Shown piece after piece: positions 33,961 to 42,295 of a stretch of DNA of 64,000 nucleotides; the stretch's first letter is position 1, and every line of letters begins with the position of its first letter. The DNA is from CALGFH01 sp036003705. Lineage in GTDB: Bacteria > Actinomycetota > CALGFH01. The DNA is taken from contig DASYSE010000079.1 in the NCBI GenBank assembly GCA_036003705.1, forward strand, positions 11,937-75,936, given 5' to 3'. Under the pieces are notes generated by a model, which was not told the origin of the DNA, did no database searches, and saw only the letters and a list, made by a program, of their open reading frames with translations. A program made the translations under genes and the position numbers.

Positions 33961-35127
33961 ATGCGCAGCGTTCGACTAGGCATCATCGTCTTGGCTGTGA
34001 CCGCCCTCAGCGCCGCTGGCTGCGGCGGTGACGGGGACGAGGCGACTCCCAAGAGCCCCGCCTCCACCGCGCCGTCGGACGCGAGCGTCAACCTGGCGGG
34101 GACGTGCCCGAGCCCCATCGTGATCCAGACCGACTGGGACCCCGAGTCCGAGTACGGGGTCTACTACCACCTGCTCGGCCCCAACCCGAAGATCGACACC
34201 GAACACAAGCGGGTGAGCGGGCCGCTGCTCGCCGGGGGCAAGGACACCGGCGTCCAGCTGGAGGTGCGCACCGGCGGACCGTCGATCGGGTTCGAGCCGG
34301 TCTCCTCGCAGATGTACAAGGACACCGACATCACCCTTGGGCAGGTCAGCACCGACGAGGCGATCCGCTTCTCGGCCAAGCAGGCCACCCTGGCGGTGGC
34401 GGCGCCCATGGAGACCAGCCCGTTCATGATCATGTGGGACCCGGGGACCTACCCGCAGTTCAACACCATCGCCGACATCGGCAAGACCGAGACCAAGGTC
34501 CTCTACTTCGAGGGCGACACCTACATGGCCTACCTGACCGGGACCAACGTCCTGAAGAAGTCACAGGTCGACGGGTCCTACGACGGCAAGCCGGGCAACT
34601 TCGTGGCCGCCGGCGGCAAGGTCGCCCAGGCCGGGTTCGCCACCTCGGAGCCGTACATCTACGAGCACGAGGTCCGGCAGTGGAACAAGCCGGTGAAGTA
34701 CGCGCTGGTGAGCGAGGCCGGCTACCCGTTCTATCCCCAGGCGCTGTCGATCCGCGTGGCCGACAAGCAGAAGCTCGCGCCCTGCCTGGAGAAGCTGGTG
34801 CCGATCGTCCAGCGCGCCCAGGTCGACTTCCTGGCCAACCCGGCCAAGACCAACCAGCTGCTCCTCGACCTGATCAAGAAGTACAACACCGGCTGGGTCT
34901 ACTCGGCCGGCCTGGCCGACTACGCCATCACCAAGATGCGCGAGGACTTCGTGACCAACGGGCCCGACAAGACGCTTGGCAACTTCGATACCGCCCGGGT
35001 GCAGCGCATGATCGAGATCGTGACGCCGATCTTCACCGCACAGCGCCAGCCTCCCAAGGCCAACCTCAAGCCGGAGGACATCGCCACCAACGAGTTCGTG
35101 GACGAGAACATCGGCGTCGCCGGGTGA
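33961..35127 (+). CDS. Orphan substrate-binding lipoprotein, paralogue of 26599-27768
   Basis: 388 aa with lipobox SAAGC (Cys 21). It is closely similar to the transporter's receptor over the full length: SPIVIQTDWDPESEYGVYYH, LGPNPKIDTEHKRVSGPLL, PFMIMWDPGTYPQFN, EPYIYEHEVRQWNKPVKYAL, and LAPCLEKLVPIVQRAQVDFL are shared nearly verbatim. No permease or ATPase follows. It may feed the same transporter with a different affinity, or present ligand to the adjacent NIT-domain sensor. GAGGAAG lies upstream of ATG 33961. Confidence 0.9.
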   Translation: MRSVRLGIIVLAVTALSAAGCGGDGDEATPKSPASTAPSDASVNLAGTCPSPIVIQTDWDPESEYGVYYHLLGPNPKIDTEHKRVSGPLLAGGKDTGVQLEVRTGGPSIGFEPVSSQMYKDTDITLGQVSTDEAIRFSAKQATLAVAAPMETSPFMIMWDPGTYPQFNTIADIGKTETKVLYFEGDTYMAYLTGTNVLKKSQVDGSYDGKPGNFVAAGGKVAQAGFATSEPYIYEHEVRQWNKPVKYALVSEAGYPFYPQALSIRVADKQKLAPCLEKLVPIVQRAQVDFLANPAKTNQLLLDLIKKYNTGWVYSAGLADYAITKMREDFVTNGPDKTLGNFDTARVQRMIEIVTPIFTAQRQPPKANLKPEDIATNEFVDENIGVAG

Positions 35128-35172
35128 CCTCCCCCCGGGCCGCCCATTCGTGTGGACGCGGCGGATCCGTCG

Positions 35173-35192
35173 GCCGGGCAGGCACGCCCGGC
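35173..35192 (+). terminator. Hairpin downstream of the orphan receptor gene
   Basis: GCCGGGC, loop AGGCAC, GCCCGGC, a 7-bp perfect stem 46 bp after the stop. No T-run. Plausible terminator. Confidence 0.4.
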
Positions 35193-35231
35193 GGGGATCG
35201 CCACAATCGGCCGCAGGGGTTCAACTCGGGA

Positions 35232-35275
35232 TGACAATGGTGTAGTTACAAAGTTGTAGTTATACTGCAACCTTA
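35232..35275 (+). promoter_or_regulatory. AT-rich promoter/operator with 14-bp-spaced direct repeats
   Basis: The octamer TGTAGTTA occurs at 35242-35249 and 35256-35263, 14 bp apart, and the second runs into TATACT (35262-35267), a good -10. The segment is far more AT-rich than anything nearby. It precedes the DUF559 gene by about 50 bp and looks like a regulated promoter. Confidence 0.5.
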
Positions 35276-35314
35276 CCTTGCCAAGCCTCACGCGCGTACG
35301 GGCCGAGCAGGGGA

Positions 35315-35785
35315 GTGCCAGTGCAACAGCCGGTCGCCGGACGCGGCGACGAACCACCACGAGGGCCGCAGCCGGTCGGAGCCGCCCTCGGTGCCGCCAT
35401 GGCCGAGCTGCTCGCCAAGTCCGACCCGGCGGCCCGCCGCCTGCTCGGCCGGGTCGAGCGCCCCCTGGCACGGCTCTGGCTGGCCGCCTGGCTGCCCGCC
35501 GCGCCCGCGGGCACGCTGGTCGAGCCCAACTGCAAGATCGGCCCCTACCGGGTCGACTTCCTGCTGGTTCCCCGGGTGGTCGTGGAGATCGACGGCGGGG
35601 GGCCGGTGCGGTCCAGCTCCGACCAGGTGGTGCGGGAGCGGCGGCGCGACCGCTACCTGGTCGCCCAGGGCTACGCCGTCCTCCGCTTCGCCGGCGACGA
35701 GGTCTGGGCCAACCCCTGGCGCTGCGCCGGCGAGGTCCGCGACTACCTCCTGGGCCGCCCCGCCGCCGGGGTCGGGGGTGCCTGA
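35315..35785 (+). CDS. DUF559 (Vsr/PD-(D/E)xK-like) endonuclease-like protein
   Basis: 156 aa from GTG 35315 (GTG 35321 is also possible). A helical lead (LLAKSDPAARRLLGRVERPL, LARLWLAAWLPAAPAG) precedes the nuclease-like core VEPNCKIGPYRVDFLLVPRV, VVEIDGGGPVR, and ERRRDRYLVAQGYAVLRFAG with DEVWANPW. The D...EID pattern fits the DUF559 group related to very-short-patch-repair nucleases. Small, cytosolic; biological role unknown. Confidence 0.75.
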   Translation: MPVQQPVAGRGDEPPRGPQPVGAALGAAMAELLAKSDPAARRLLGRVERPLARLWLAAWLPAAPAGTLVEPNCKIGPYRVDFLLVPRVVVEIDGGGPVRSSSDQVVRERRRDRYLVAQGYAVLRFAGDEVWANPWRCAGEVRDYLLGRPAAGVGGA

Positions 35786-35790
35786 CGACG

Positions 35791-37464
35791 CTACAGCCCT
35801 GAGGTCGACCGCGGGTAGGCGACCTGCGGGTCGGTGGCCACGTTGACCAGGTAGGGGACACCGGCGTCGAAGGCCCGGCGCAGGGCGGGACCGAGCTCGG
35901 CCGGCGCGGTGACCAGCTCGCCGGCCCCGCCAAGGGCCGCCGCGACCTGGTCGTAGCGGCAGCCCGGCTGCAGGTCGGCGGCCACGTCGTAGCCGTACAT
36001 CATCCGCATGGGGTGCTTCTCGAGCCCCCAGATGCCGTTGTTGCCGCAGACCATGACCACCGGCAGCCGGTGCCGGACGAGCGTGTCGACGTCCATCAGG
36101 GAGAACCCGGCCGCGCCGTCGCCCAGCAGCAGCACCACCTGGGCGGCGGGCCGGGCCAGCCGGGCCGCGATCGCGTAGCCGAGGCCGGTGCCAAGGCAGC
36201 CGTACGGTCCCGGGTCGAGCCAGTTCCCCGGCAGGGCCGGCTCGACGAACCGGCCGGCGAAGGAGACGAAGTCGCCGCCGTCGCCGATCACCACCGCGTC
36301 GTCGGCCAGCAGCCGCCGCAGCTCCCCGTACACCCTCGCCGGATGGATCGGGGCGGCCTCGCTGCCCAGCAGCTCCCTGTCCCGCTCGGCCGCCGCCCCC
36401 GCCTGGGCGCGCAGCCGCTCCAGCCACGGCCCGGTCGCCGGCCGCCGCCCGGCCCTGCCCACCGCCTCGACCAGCCCGTCCAGCACCAGCCGAAGGTCGC
36501 CGGCCGCGCCCCCGGCCAGCTCGACGTGGCCGGCGAGCTGGGCGGGCGCGTCGACCAGGTGGACGACCTTGGCCGGGGGCGCCCCGTCGCGCCCCCCGAA
36601 GCTGCCGTACCCGAGCCGGAAGTCGAGCGGCGCCCCGGCCACCAGCACCAGGTCGGCGGCTCCCAGGGCGAGCGCCCGGGCCCTGGTCACCAGCAGCCCG
36701 CCGGGGCCAGGGGGAACGATCCCGCGGCCCTGCCCGTTGGCGACGACGGGCAGCCGCAGCGCCTCGGCGCACTGCCGGGCGGCCTCCTCGGCCCGGTCGG
36801 CCCACACGTCGGAGCCGAGCACCAGCACCGGCCGCTCGGCCGCACCCAGCAGCCGCGCCACCGCCGCCAGGGCGTCGGGATCTGGTTCACGGCCGCTCGG
36901 GGGTGGCGGGTGGGGCAGCTCCGCCTGCGCCTGCGAGTACAACGCCTCCAAGGCGAAGTCCAGGAACACCGGCCCCCGGTGCGGCCGGCCGGCCAGCCGA
37001 AACCCGGCGTCGACAGCAGCCGGGATGGCGGCGGTGTCGCCCACCGTGGCCGCCTGCTTGGTGACGGTCGCCAGCAGCGGCGGGTGGTCCAGCTCCTGGA
37101 GGCTGCCGGTCCCCCAGCGCCCGGTCGAGGCCCTCCCCCCCAGCACCAGCACCGGCGACCCGTTGAAGTGGGCGGTGGTCACCGCGCTGACCCCGTTGGT
37201 CACCCCGGGGCCCGCCGTCAGGACGGCGAGCCCCGGGCGCCGCAGCAGCTTGGCCGTCGCCTCGGCCGCGAACACCGCGGTCTGCTCGTGGCGCACGTCG
37301 ACCAGCCGCATCGGCGGGTCGCCCTTGACCGCCCCGTCATACAGCGGGAACACGTGCCCTCCCGAGAGGGTGAACATCTCCTCCACCCCGTGCCGCCTGG
37401 CCACGGCGGTCGCCAGCGCGCCACCGTGCCCTTCGAGGGTCGTCCCGCCCACCGTCACCTCCAC
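35791..37464 (-). CDS. Acetolactate-synthase-like thiamine-diphosphate enzyme
   Basis: 557 aa three-domain ThDP enzyme. The PYR domain has the catalytic Glu in RLVDVRHEQTAVFAAEATAK (about 60) and LTAGPGVTNGVSAVTTAHFN. The middle domain is VLVLGSDVWADRAEEAARQC. The PP domain carries the cofactor motif LLLGDGAAGFSLMDVDTLVR with VMVCGNNGIWGLEKHPMRMM. Not adjacent to ilvN/ilvC, so it is probably not the biosynthetic acetolactate synthase; benzaldehyde-lyase, oxalyl-CoA or 2-hydroxyacyl-CoA-lyase-like activity is possible. Stop lies 3 bp beyond the DUF559 gene's end (convergent). Confidence 0.85.
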   Translation of the reverse strand: MEVTVGGTTLEGHGGALATAVARRHGVEEMFTLSGGHVFPLYDGAVKGDPPMRLVDVRHEQTAVFAAEATAKLLRRPGLAVLTAGPGVTNGVSAVTTAHFNGSPVLVLGGRASTGRWGTGSLQELDHPPLLATVTKQAATVGDTAAIPAAVDAGFRLAGRPHRGPVFLDFALEALYSQAQAELPHPPPPSGREPDPDALAAVARLLGAAERPVLVLGSDVWADRAEEAARQCAEALRLPVVANGQGRGIVPPGPGGLLVTRARALALGAADLVLVAGAPLDFRLGYGSFGGRDGAPPAKVVHLVDAPAQLAGHVELAGGAAGDLRLVLDGLVEAVGRAGRRPATGPWLERLRAQAGAAAERDRELLGSEAAPIHPARVYGELRRLLADDAVVIGDGGDFVSFAGRFVEPALPGNWLDPGPYGCLGTGLGYAIAARLARPAAQVVLLLGDGAAGFSLMDVDTLVRHRLPVVMVCGNNGIWGLEKHPMRMMYGYDVAADLQPGCRYDQVAAALGGAGELVTAPAELGPALRRAFDAGVPYLVNVATDPQVAYPRSTSGL

Positions 37465-37616
37465 ACCGGCCAGATGCTACCGGGGGCAGCCGCAGCGGAG
37501 CATCCCGGGCGCACCATGGGGCGCCTGGGCGGTGTGCGGGTAGCCGCCCGATCCGCCTGGTCTGGTCGATCCTGCTGGTTGGGCTTTGGTGGGTTGGCTC
37601 TGCCACCCTGCTGGCC

Positions 37617-38564
37617 GTGATCCGTCCAACCCGACGCCGTCCGGTCGTGCCGGTGGCCATGCTGCTCTCCGCGGGGTTGGCTGCGGCCGTGCTGACCGCC
37701 GGGTGCCGCGCCGGCCAGGGCGGCGCCACCACGGCCGTCGGCCCGCCGCCCACCACCACAGTCGCCGGCCCGCCGCCCACCACCGCAGCCGGCGCCGCCG
37801 GCGGGCCGGTCAGTTCCGGGTTCGTGGCCTTCGGTGACTTCGGGGGCGGGGCGGCTCAGGGGGCGGTGGCCGGGGCCATGGAGCGGTGGGCGGCCGCGCA
37901 CCGGGTCGACGCGCTGGTCACCACCGGTGACAACGTCTACGACCGGGGTGAGCCGGAGCGGTTCGCCGCCCAGCTCGACCGGCCCTACCGGCGGCTGCGG
38001 CGGACCAGGCCGCTGTGGGTGACGTTGGGCAACCACGACGTGATGGCCGGGCATGGCGCCGCCGAGCTCCTCCATCTCGGCCTGCCCGACCTTCCCTACG
38101 CGAAGACCCTGCCGGGCGTGCAGCTGCTGTTCATGGACGCCAACCGGCCCGACCAGGCCCAGGCGGACTGGCTGGAGGCGCGGCTCGCCGGCCCGGGCCC
38201 GCGGCTCCGGGTGGTCGTGTTCCACCAGCCGGCCTGGTCGTGCAGCCGCCACGACTCCGATCGGGAGGTCGGCCGGCGGTGGGTGCCGGTGCTCGAGCGC
38301 CACCGGGTGGCGCTCGTCCTCAACGGCCACGACCACAACTACCAGCGGTTCGTCTCCGCCGCGGGGGTCACCTACCTGGTCACCGGCGGCGGCGGCAAGA
38401 GCCTGTACCCGGTCGACAAGGCCTGCCCGGCCGGCACACCGCAACGGGCCGCCAGCGCCGAACGCAACCACTTCACGGCCGTCGAGGTCGGTGCCGGGTC
38501 GCTGGCCGTGACCGTGGTCGCCGATGACGACGCCGTGCTCGACCGGACGGTCATCCGCCGCTGA
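37617..38564 (+). CDS. Secreted metallophosphoesterase (purple-acid-phosphatase-like)
   Basis: 315 aa. Signal peptide AMLLSAGLAAAVLTAGCRAG with a lipobox-like LTAGC, then a tandem PPPTTTVAGPPPTTAAG linker. The calcineurin-like domain shows all motifs: FVAFGDFGGG, VTTGDNVYDRGEPERF, LWVTLGNHDVMAGHG, VVVFHQPAWSCSRH and LVLNGHDHNYQRF, followed by TYLVTGGGGKSLYP. Probably a lipid-anchored phosphatase at the cell surface. It overlaps the convergent RsbW-like gene by 14 bp. GTG 37617 start; no strong Shine-Dalgarno. Confidence 0.86.
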   Translation: MIRPTRRRPVVPVAMLLSAGLAAAVLTAGCRAGQGGATTAVGPPPTTTVAGPPPTTAAGAAGGPVSSGFVAFGDFGGGAAQGAVAGAMERWAAAHRVDALVTTGDNVYDRGEPERFAAQLDRPYRRLRRTRPLWVTLGNHDVMAGHGAAELLHLGLPDLPYAKTLPGVQLLFMDANRPDQAQADWLEARLAGPGPRLRVVVFHQPAWSCSRHDSDREVGRRWVPVLERHRVALVLNGHDHNYQRFVSAAGVTYLVTGGGGKSLYPVDKACPAGTPQRAASAERNHFTAVEVGAGSLAVTVVADDDAVLDRTVIRR

Positions 38565-38961
38565 TGTCCACCTCGAACCAGATGGTCCGCCCGGCGGAGC
38601 TCTCGCGCACGCCCCAACGGCTGGCCAGCGCGCGCACCAGCTCCAGCCCGCGCCCGCCGGCCGACCGGACGGCGTGGATGCGGCGGCGCAGGCGGGCCGG
38701 CCCGCCGTCGTCGGACACCTCGACCCGGAGCCGGCGGCCGATCACCGCGTAGCCGACCTCCAGCGTGCCGCTGCCCCTGGCCGGGGACGCCTGGTCGAGG
38801 CTGCTGGTCACCGTCTCGCTGACCAGCAGCTGCGCCGTCTCCCAGGCATCGGAGCCGCGGGTCAGGCCGCCCCGGACGAAGCGTCGGGCGGCGGCGACCT
38901 CCTCGGGACGGCGGGCGAAGCGCTTGCGGACGAGAACTGCCTTGGCCACATCCGTGTGCAC
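38551..38961 (-). CDS. RsbW-like anti-sigma-factor ATPase, degenerate N-box
   Basis: 136 aa GHKL-fold (HATPase_c_2) protein of the type abundant in actinobacteria as anti-sigma or signalling kinase. Seen: FARRPEEVAAARRFVRGGL, QLLVSETVTSSLDQASPARG, LRVEVSDDGGPARLRRR (G1 box) and GRGLELVRALASRWGVRESS (G2 box). The N-box normally reads ELVTNAVRHA; here the Mg-binding Asn is Ser (ETVTSSL), which should weaken ATP-Mg binding. No sigma factor or anti-anti-sigma gene is adjacent. Confidence 0.8.
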   Translation of the reverse strand: MHTDVAKAVLVRKRFARRPEEVAAARRFVRGGLTRGSDAWETAQLLVSETVTSSLDQASPARGSGTLEVGYAVIGRRLRVEVSDDGGPARLRRRIHAVRSAGGRGLELVRALASRWGVRESSAGRTIWFEVDISGG

Positions 38962-39273
38962 GGGTTCTCCTCGGCGCCGACGGCAGAGATGGGGGGACCG
39001 TCTGGTCGGGGTTTCTCCAGGATCGCCCCGGGCGAAACCCGTTCGACCGGATCACCGGAGCTGGCCGGAGGTAGACCAGCCGGGCCGGGTCGACCCCGGG
39101 CCGCCCGGCCAGATGGGCCAGGGCCGTCCCGGGCGTCGATGGCCAGGCCGGCTTCGGTCGGGCTGCCGCGGCTGCCGCCATGACCACCAAGGCGATCCCG
39201 ACTCGCATGCCGCAGCCGTACCATGGTCCCGCTGGGGCGCAGCACGGTTGGGACGAGTTCGGGAGGAGCCGCC
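38962..39273. other. 312-bp divergent intergenic region
   Basis: Between the RsbW-like gene and the LLM gene. It contains no convincing gene. The minus strand has ATG 39208 followed by a hydrophobic stretch (MRVGIALVVMAAAAAA), but that frame has no stop of its own before running into antisense of the RsbW-like gene. A TACCAT box near 39218 could be the -10 of the plus-strand operon. Confidence 0.4.
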
Positions 39274-40110
39274 ATGGAGGTCGGGGTCGGGCTGCCAACC
39301 ACCACGCCGGGCGCCGACGGCCGCTGCGTCGTGGAGTGGGCCAGACGGGCCGAGGCCGGGCCGTTCGCCAGCCTCGGTGTGCTGGACCGGATGGTGTATC
39401 CCAGTGTCGAGCCGTTGGCGGCCCTGGCGGCGGCGGCCGCGGTCACGGCCACGGTCCGGCTGGTCACCATGGTGGTGATCGGGCCGCTGCGCAACACCGT
39501 GCTGCTGGCCAAGCAGGCCGCCTCGCTCGACCTGCTGTCGGGCGGCCGGCTCACCCTCGGCCTGGCGATCGGCGCCCGCGCCGACGACTACCAGGCGATG
39601 GGGGTCGACCGGCGCGACCGCGGGCGGCGCCTCGGCGACCAGCTGGCCGAGCTCCGCTCGATCTGGGAGAAGGGCGAGGTCGGTCCCGAGCCGGTCCAGC
39701 CGGGCGGTCCGCCGCTGCTGGCCGGCGGGCTGTCGGGGGAGGCGTTCGCGCGCATGGCCCGCACCGCCGACGGCTACGTCCACGGCGGCGGCCCGCCGCG
39801 GGCATTCGCCGGCGCCGCCGCCAAGGCGTGGGCGGCCTGGCGGGACCTCGAGCGGCCGGGCCGGCCGCAGCTGTGGGGCCAGGGCTACTTCGCCCTCGGC
39901 GACCCCGACGCCGGCGGCGCCTACCTGCGCGACTACTACGCCTTCACCGGGCCGTTCGCCTCCAAGATCGCCGCCGGCAACCTGACCAGCGGGCGGGCGG
40001 TCAACGACTTCGTCCGCGGCTACGCGGAGGCCGGCTGCGACCACCTGGTCCTGCTGCCCACCGTCTCCGACCCGGCCCAGCTCGACCGCCTGGCCGACGT
40101 GCTCGCCTGA
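39274..40110 (+). CDS. LLM-class flavin/F420-dependent oxidoreductase
   Basis: 278 aa luciferase-like TIM barrel, second of this family in the window. Seen: VGVGLPTTTPGADGRCVVEW, EAGPFASLGVLDRMVYPSVE, LVTMVVIGPLRNTVLLAKQA, the SGGRLTLGLAIGARADDYQA loop and YAEAGCDHLVLLPTVSDPAQ. GGGAGGAG before ATG 39274. Only 13 bp separate it from the following fused monooxygenase, so they form an operon. Cofactor (F420 or FMN) cannot be told from sequence alone. Confidence 0.87.
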   Translation: MEVGVGLPTTTPGADGRCVVEWARRAEAGPFASLGVLDRMVYPSVEPLAALAAAAAVTATVRLVTMVVIGPLRNTVLLAKQAASLDLLSGGRLTLGLAIGARADDYQAMGVDRRDRGRRLGDQLAELRSIWEKGEVGPEPVQPGGPPLLAGGLSGEAFARMARTADGYVHGGGPPRAFAGAAAKAWAAWRDLERPGRPQLWGQGYFALGDPDAGGAYLRDYYAFTGPFASKIAAGNLTSGRAVNDFVRGYAEAGCDHLVLLPTVSDPAQLDRLADVLA

Positions 40111-40123
40111 AGGAGGCCCAGCG

Positions 40124-42259
40124 GTGCGCATCGGGGTCCTGGGTGGTGGTCCGGCCGGCTTGTACTTCGCGCTGCTGGCCAAGCGGGCCGACCCGGCCCA
40201 CGAGCTCACCGTGGTGGAGCGCAACACCCCCGACGCCACCTTCGGCTGGGGGGTGGTGTTCTCCGAGGAGACGCTGGGGGCGTTGCGGGACGCCGACTAC
40301 CCGAGCTACGTGGAGATCACCGACACCTTCGCCCGCTGGAGCGCCATCGAGGTGGTCTACGGCGGGCGGACCGTCCGCTCGGGCGGGCACCGGTTCTCGG
40401 CCATCGCCCGCCGGCGGCTGCTGGAGATCCTGCAGCGCCGCTGCCGCGACGTCGGGGTCGAGCTGGCCTTCCAGCGGGAGGCGGCCGACCTGGACGCCTT
40501 CGCCGACCGGGACCTGCTGGTCGCCGCCGACGGGGTCAACTCGACCGCCAGGCGGCTGCTGGAACCGCACCTGCGCCCCAGCCTGGACGTGCACCGCTCC
40601 AAGTTCGTCTGGTTCGGCACCGACCTGGTCCTCGACGCGTTCACCTTCGTGTTCCGGCCCACGCCGCACGGCATGTTCCAGGTCCACGCCTACCCGTTCG
40701 ACGCCGAGACCAGCACCTTCATCGTCGAGTGCACCGAGGGCACCTGGCGGAGGGCCGGGCTGGACCAGGCCGGCGAGGAGGAGAGCATCGCCTTCTGCCA
40801 GGAGCTGTTCGCTCCCGAGCTCGGCGGCCACAAGCTGCTGTCCAACCGGTCGCTGTGGACCAGCTTCGTGACCGTCCGCTGCCGGAGCTGGCACCACGGC
40901 AACGTCGTCCTGCTCGGCGACGCCGCCCACACCGCCCACTTCACCATCGGGTCGGGCACCAAGCTGGCCATGGAGGACGCGGTCGCGCTCGGCCAGGCCC
41001 TGCAGCGCCACCCGGCCGACCTGGCGGCGGCCATGACCGACTACGAGCTGGAGCGCCAACCGGTGGTGGAACGCTTCCAGGAGGCGGCGCGCGGCAGCGC
41101 CAGCTGGTTCGAGAACGCCCGCCGCTACGACGGCTTCGACCCGGTCCAGTTCACCTGCAATCTCCTGACCCGCTCCGGCCGCATCGGCCACCTGGAGCTG
41201 ACCAGGCGCGACGCCCGCTTCGCCGCCACCGTCGACCGGTTCTTCGCCAACCGGCCCGATCTGCTGGTGCCGCCGCCGCCGCTGTTCGCCCCGCTGCGCC
41301 AGCGGGCCCTGACGCTGGCCAACCGGATCGCCCTGGCGGTCGGAGGGGAGGACGACGCCGACGCCGGCCGCCTGGCCGACGCCGCCGGCGGTCGCCTGGC
41401 CGAGGCCGCCGCGACCGGGGCCGGCCTGATCGTGAGCGAGCTGGTCGCGGTCGCGCCCGACGGCCGGATCACCCCGGGCACCCCCGGCCTGTGGGACGAC
41501 GGCCAGGCCGAGCCGTGGGCCGGGCTGTCCCAGGAGGTTGCCGACCGGGGCGCAAGGCTCGCCCTGCGGCTGGGCCACGCCGGCCGCCGCGGGGCCACCC
41601 GGCCGCGCCGCCAGGGTGTCGACCGGCCGCTGCCCGCCGGTGGCTGGCCGCTGCTGGCCGCCTCGGCCGTCCCCTACGTGCGGGGGAGTGACGTGCCACG
41701 GGCGATGGACACCGGCGACATGGAGCGGGTCACCGGCCAGTTCGCGAACGCGGCCCGGCTGGCCGCCGTCGCCGGGGTGGAGGTGCTGCTGCTCGACCTG
41801 GCCCACGGCTACCTGCTCGGCGGGTTCCTGTCGCCGCTGGCCAACCGGCGCGACGACGGGTTCGGCGGCGCGCCGGAGCGGCGGCTGCGCTTCCCCCTCC
41901 AGGTGGTCGCCGCCGTCCGTGCCGCCTGGCCGCCCGACCGTCCCCTGTGGGCGTCGCTGGCGGCCAGCGACTGGTCCCCCGGCGGCCTGGAACCCGGCGA
42001 GGCGGTCGCCACCGCCAGGGCCCTGGCCGAGCACGGCTGCGACCTGCTCCAGGTGACCGCCGGCCAGGCCACCGCCACGACCCGGCCCGACTACGGCCGC
42101 TTCCACCTGGTCGGCTGGAGCGACCTGATCCGCAACGACGCCGCCGTCCCCACCATGGTCGGCGGCAACCTCACCACCGCCGACGAGGTCAACACCGTCC
42201 TGGCGGCGGGTCGGGCCGACCTGTGCCTGCTCGACCCCCGGTACTACGCCGGCGCCTGA
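40124..42259 (+). CDS. FAD monooxygenase fused to old-yellow-enzyme-like domain (anthraniloyl/salicylyl-CoA type)
   Basis: 711 aa bifunctional protein. Residues 1-390: group A flavin monooxygenase with VLGGGPAGLYFALLAKRADP, the DLLVAADGVNSTARRLLEPH strand and VVLLGDAAHTAHFTIGSGTK, the last being characteristic of salicylyl-CoA 5-hydroxylase and 2-aminobenzoyl-CoA monooxygenase. Residues about 395-711: NADH:flavin oxidoreductase barrel with LRLGHAGRRGATRPR, DLAHGYLLGGFLSPLANRRD and TMVGGNLTTADEVNTVLAAG. Such fusions hydroxylate and then reduce CoA-bound aromatics. The OYE part is somewhat short. No CoA ligase is adjacent. GTG start with GGAGG upstream. Confidence 0.85.
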   Translation: MRIGVLGGGPAGLYFALLAKRADPAHELTVVERNTPDATFGWGVVFSEETLGALRDADYPSYVEITDTFARWSAIEVVYGGRTVRSGGHRFSAIARRRLLEILQRRCRDVGVELAFQREAADLDAFADRDLLVAADGVNSTARRLLEPHLRPSLDVHRSKFVWFGTDLVLDAFTFVFRPTPHGMFQVHAYPFDAETSTFIVECTEGTWRRAGLDQAGEEESIAFCQELFAPELGGHKLLSNRSLWTSFVTVRCRSWHHGNVVLLGDAAHTAHFTIGSGTKLAMEDAVALGQALQRHPADLAAAMTDYELERQPVVERFQEAARGSASWFENARRYDGFDPVQFTCNLLTRSGRIGHLELTRRDARFAATVDRFFANRPDLLVPPPPLFAPLRQRALTLANRIALAVGGEDDADAGRLADAAGGRLAEAAATGAGLIVSELVAVAPDGRITPGTPGLWDDGQAEPWAGLSQEVADRGARLALRLGHAGRRGATRPRRQGVDRPLPAGGWPLLAASAVPYVRGSDVPRAMDTGDMERVTGQFANAARLAAVAGVEVLLLDLAHGYLLGGFLSPLANRRDDGFGGAPERRLRFPLQVVAAVRAAWPPDRPLWASLAASDWSPGGLEPGEAVATARALAEHGCDLLQVTAGQATATTRPDYGRFHLVGWSDLIRNDAAVPTMVGGNLTTADEVNTVLAAGRADLCLLDPRYYAGA

Positions 42260-42295
42260 TCGTTGGAGCGGTGCGGGCCCGCGGCCGATGGCCGA

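Noticed and set aside
38962..39208. Minus-strand ATG followed by a signal-peptide-like stretch
   Set aside because: The frame has no stop before entering the RsbW-like gene and no recognisable mature domain; kept only as a note in the intergenic entry.
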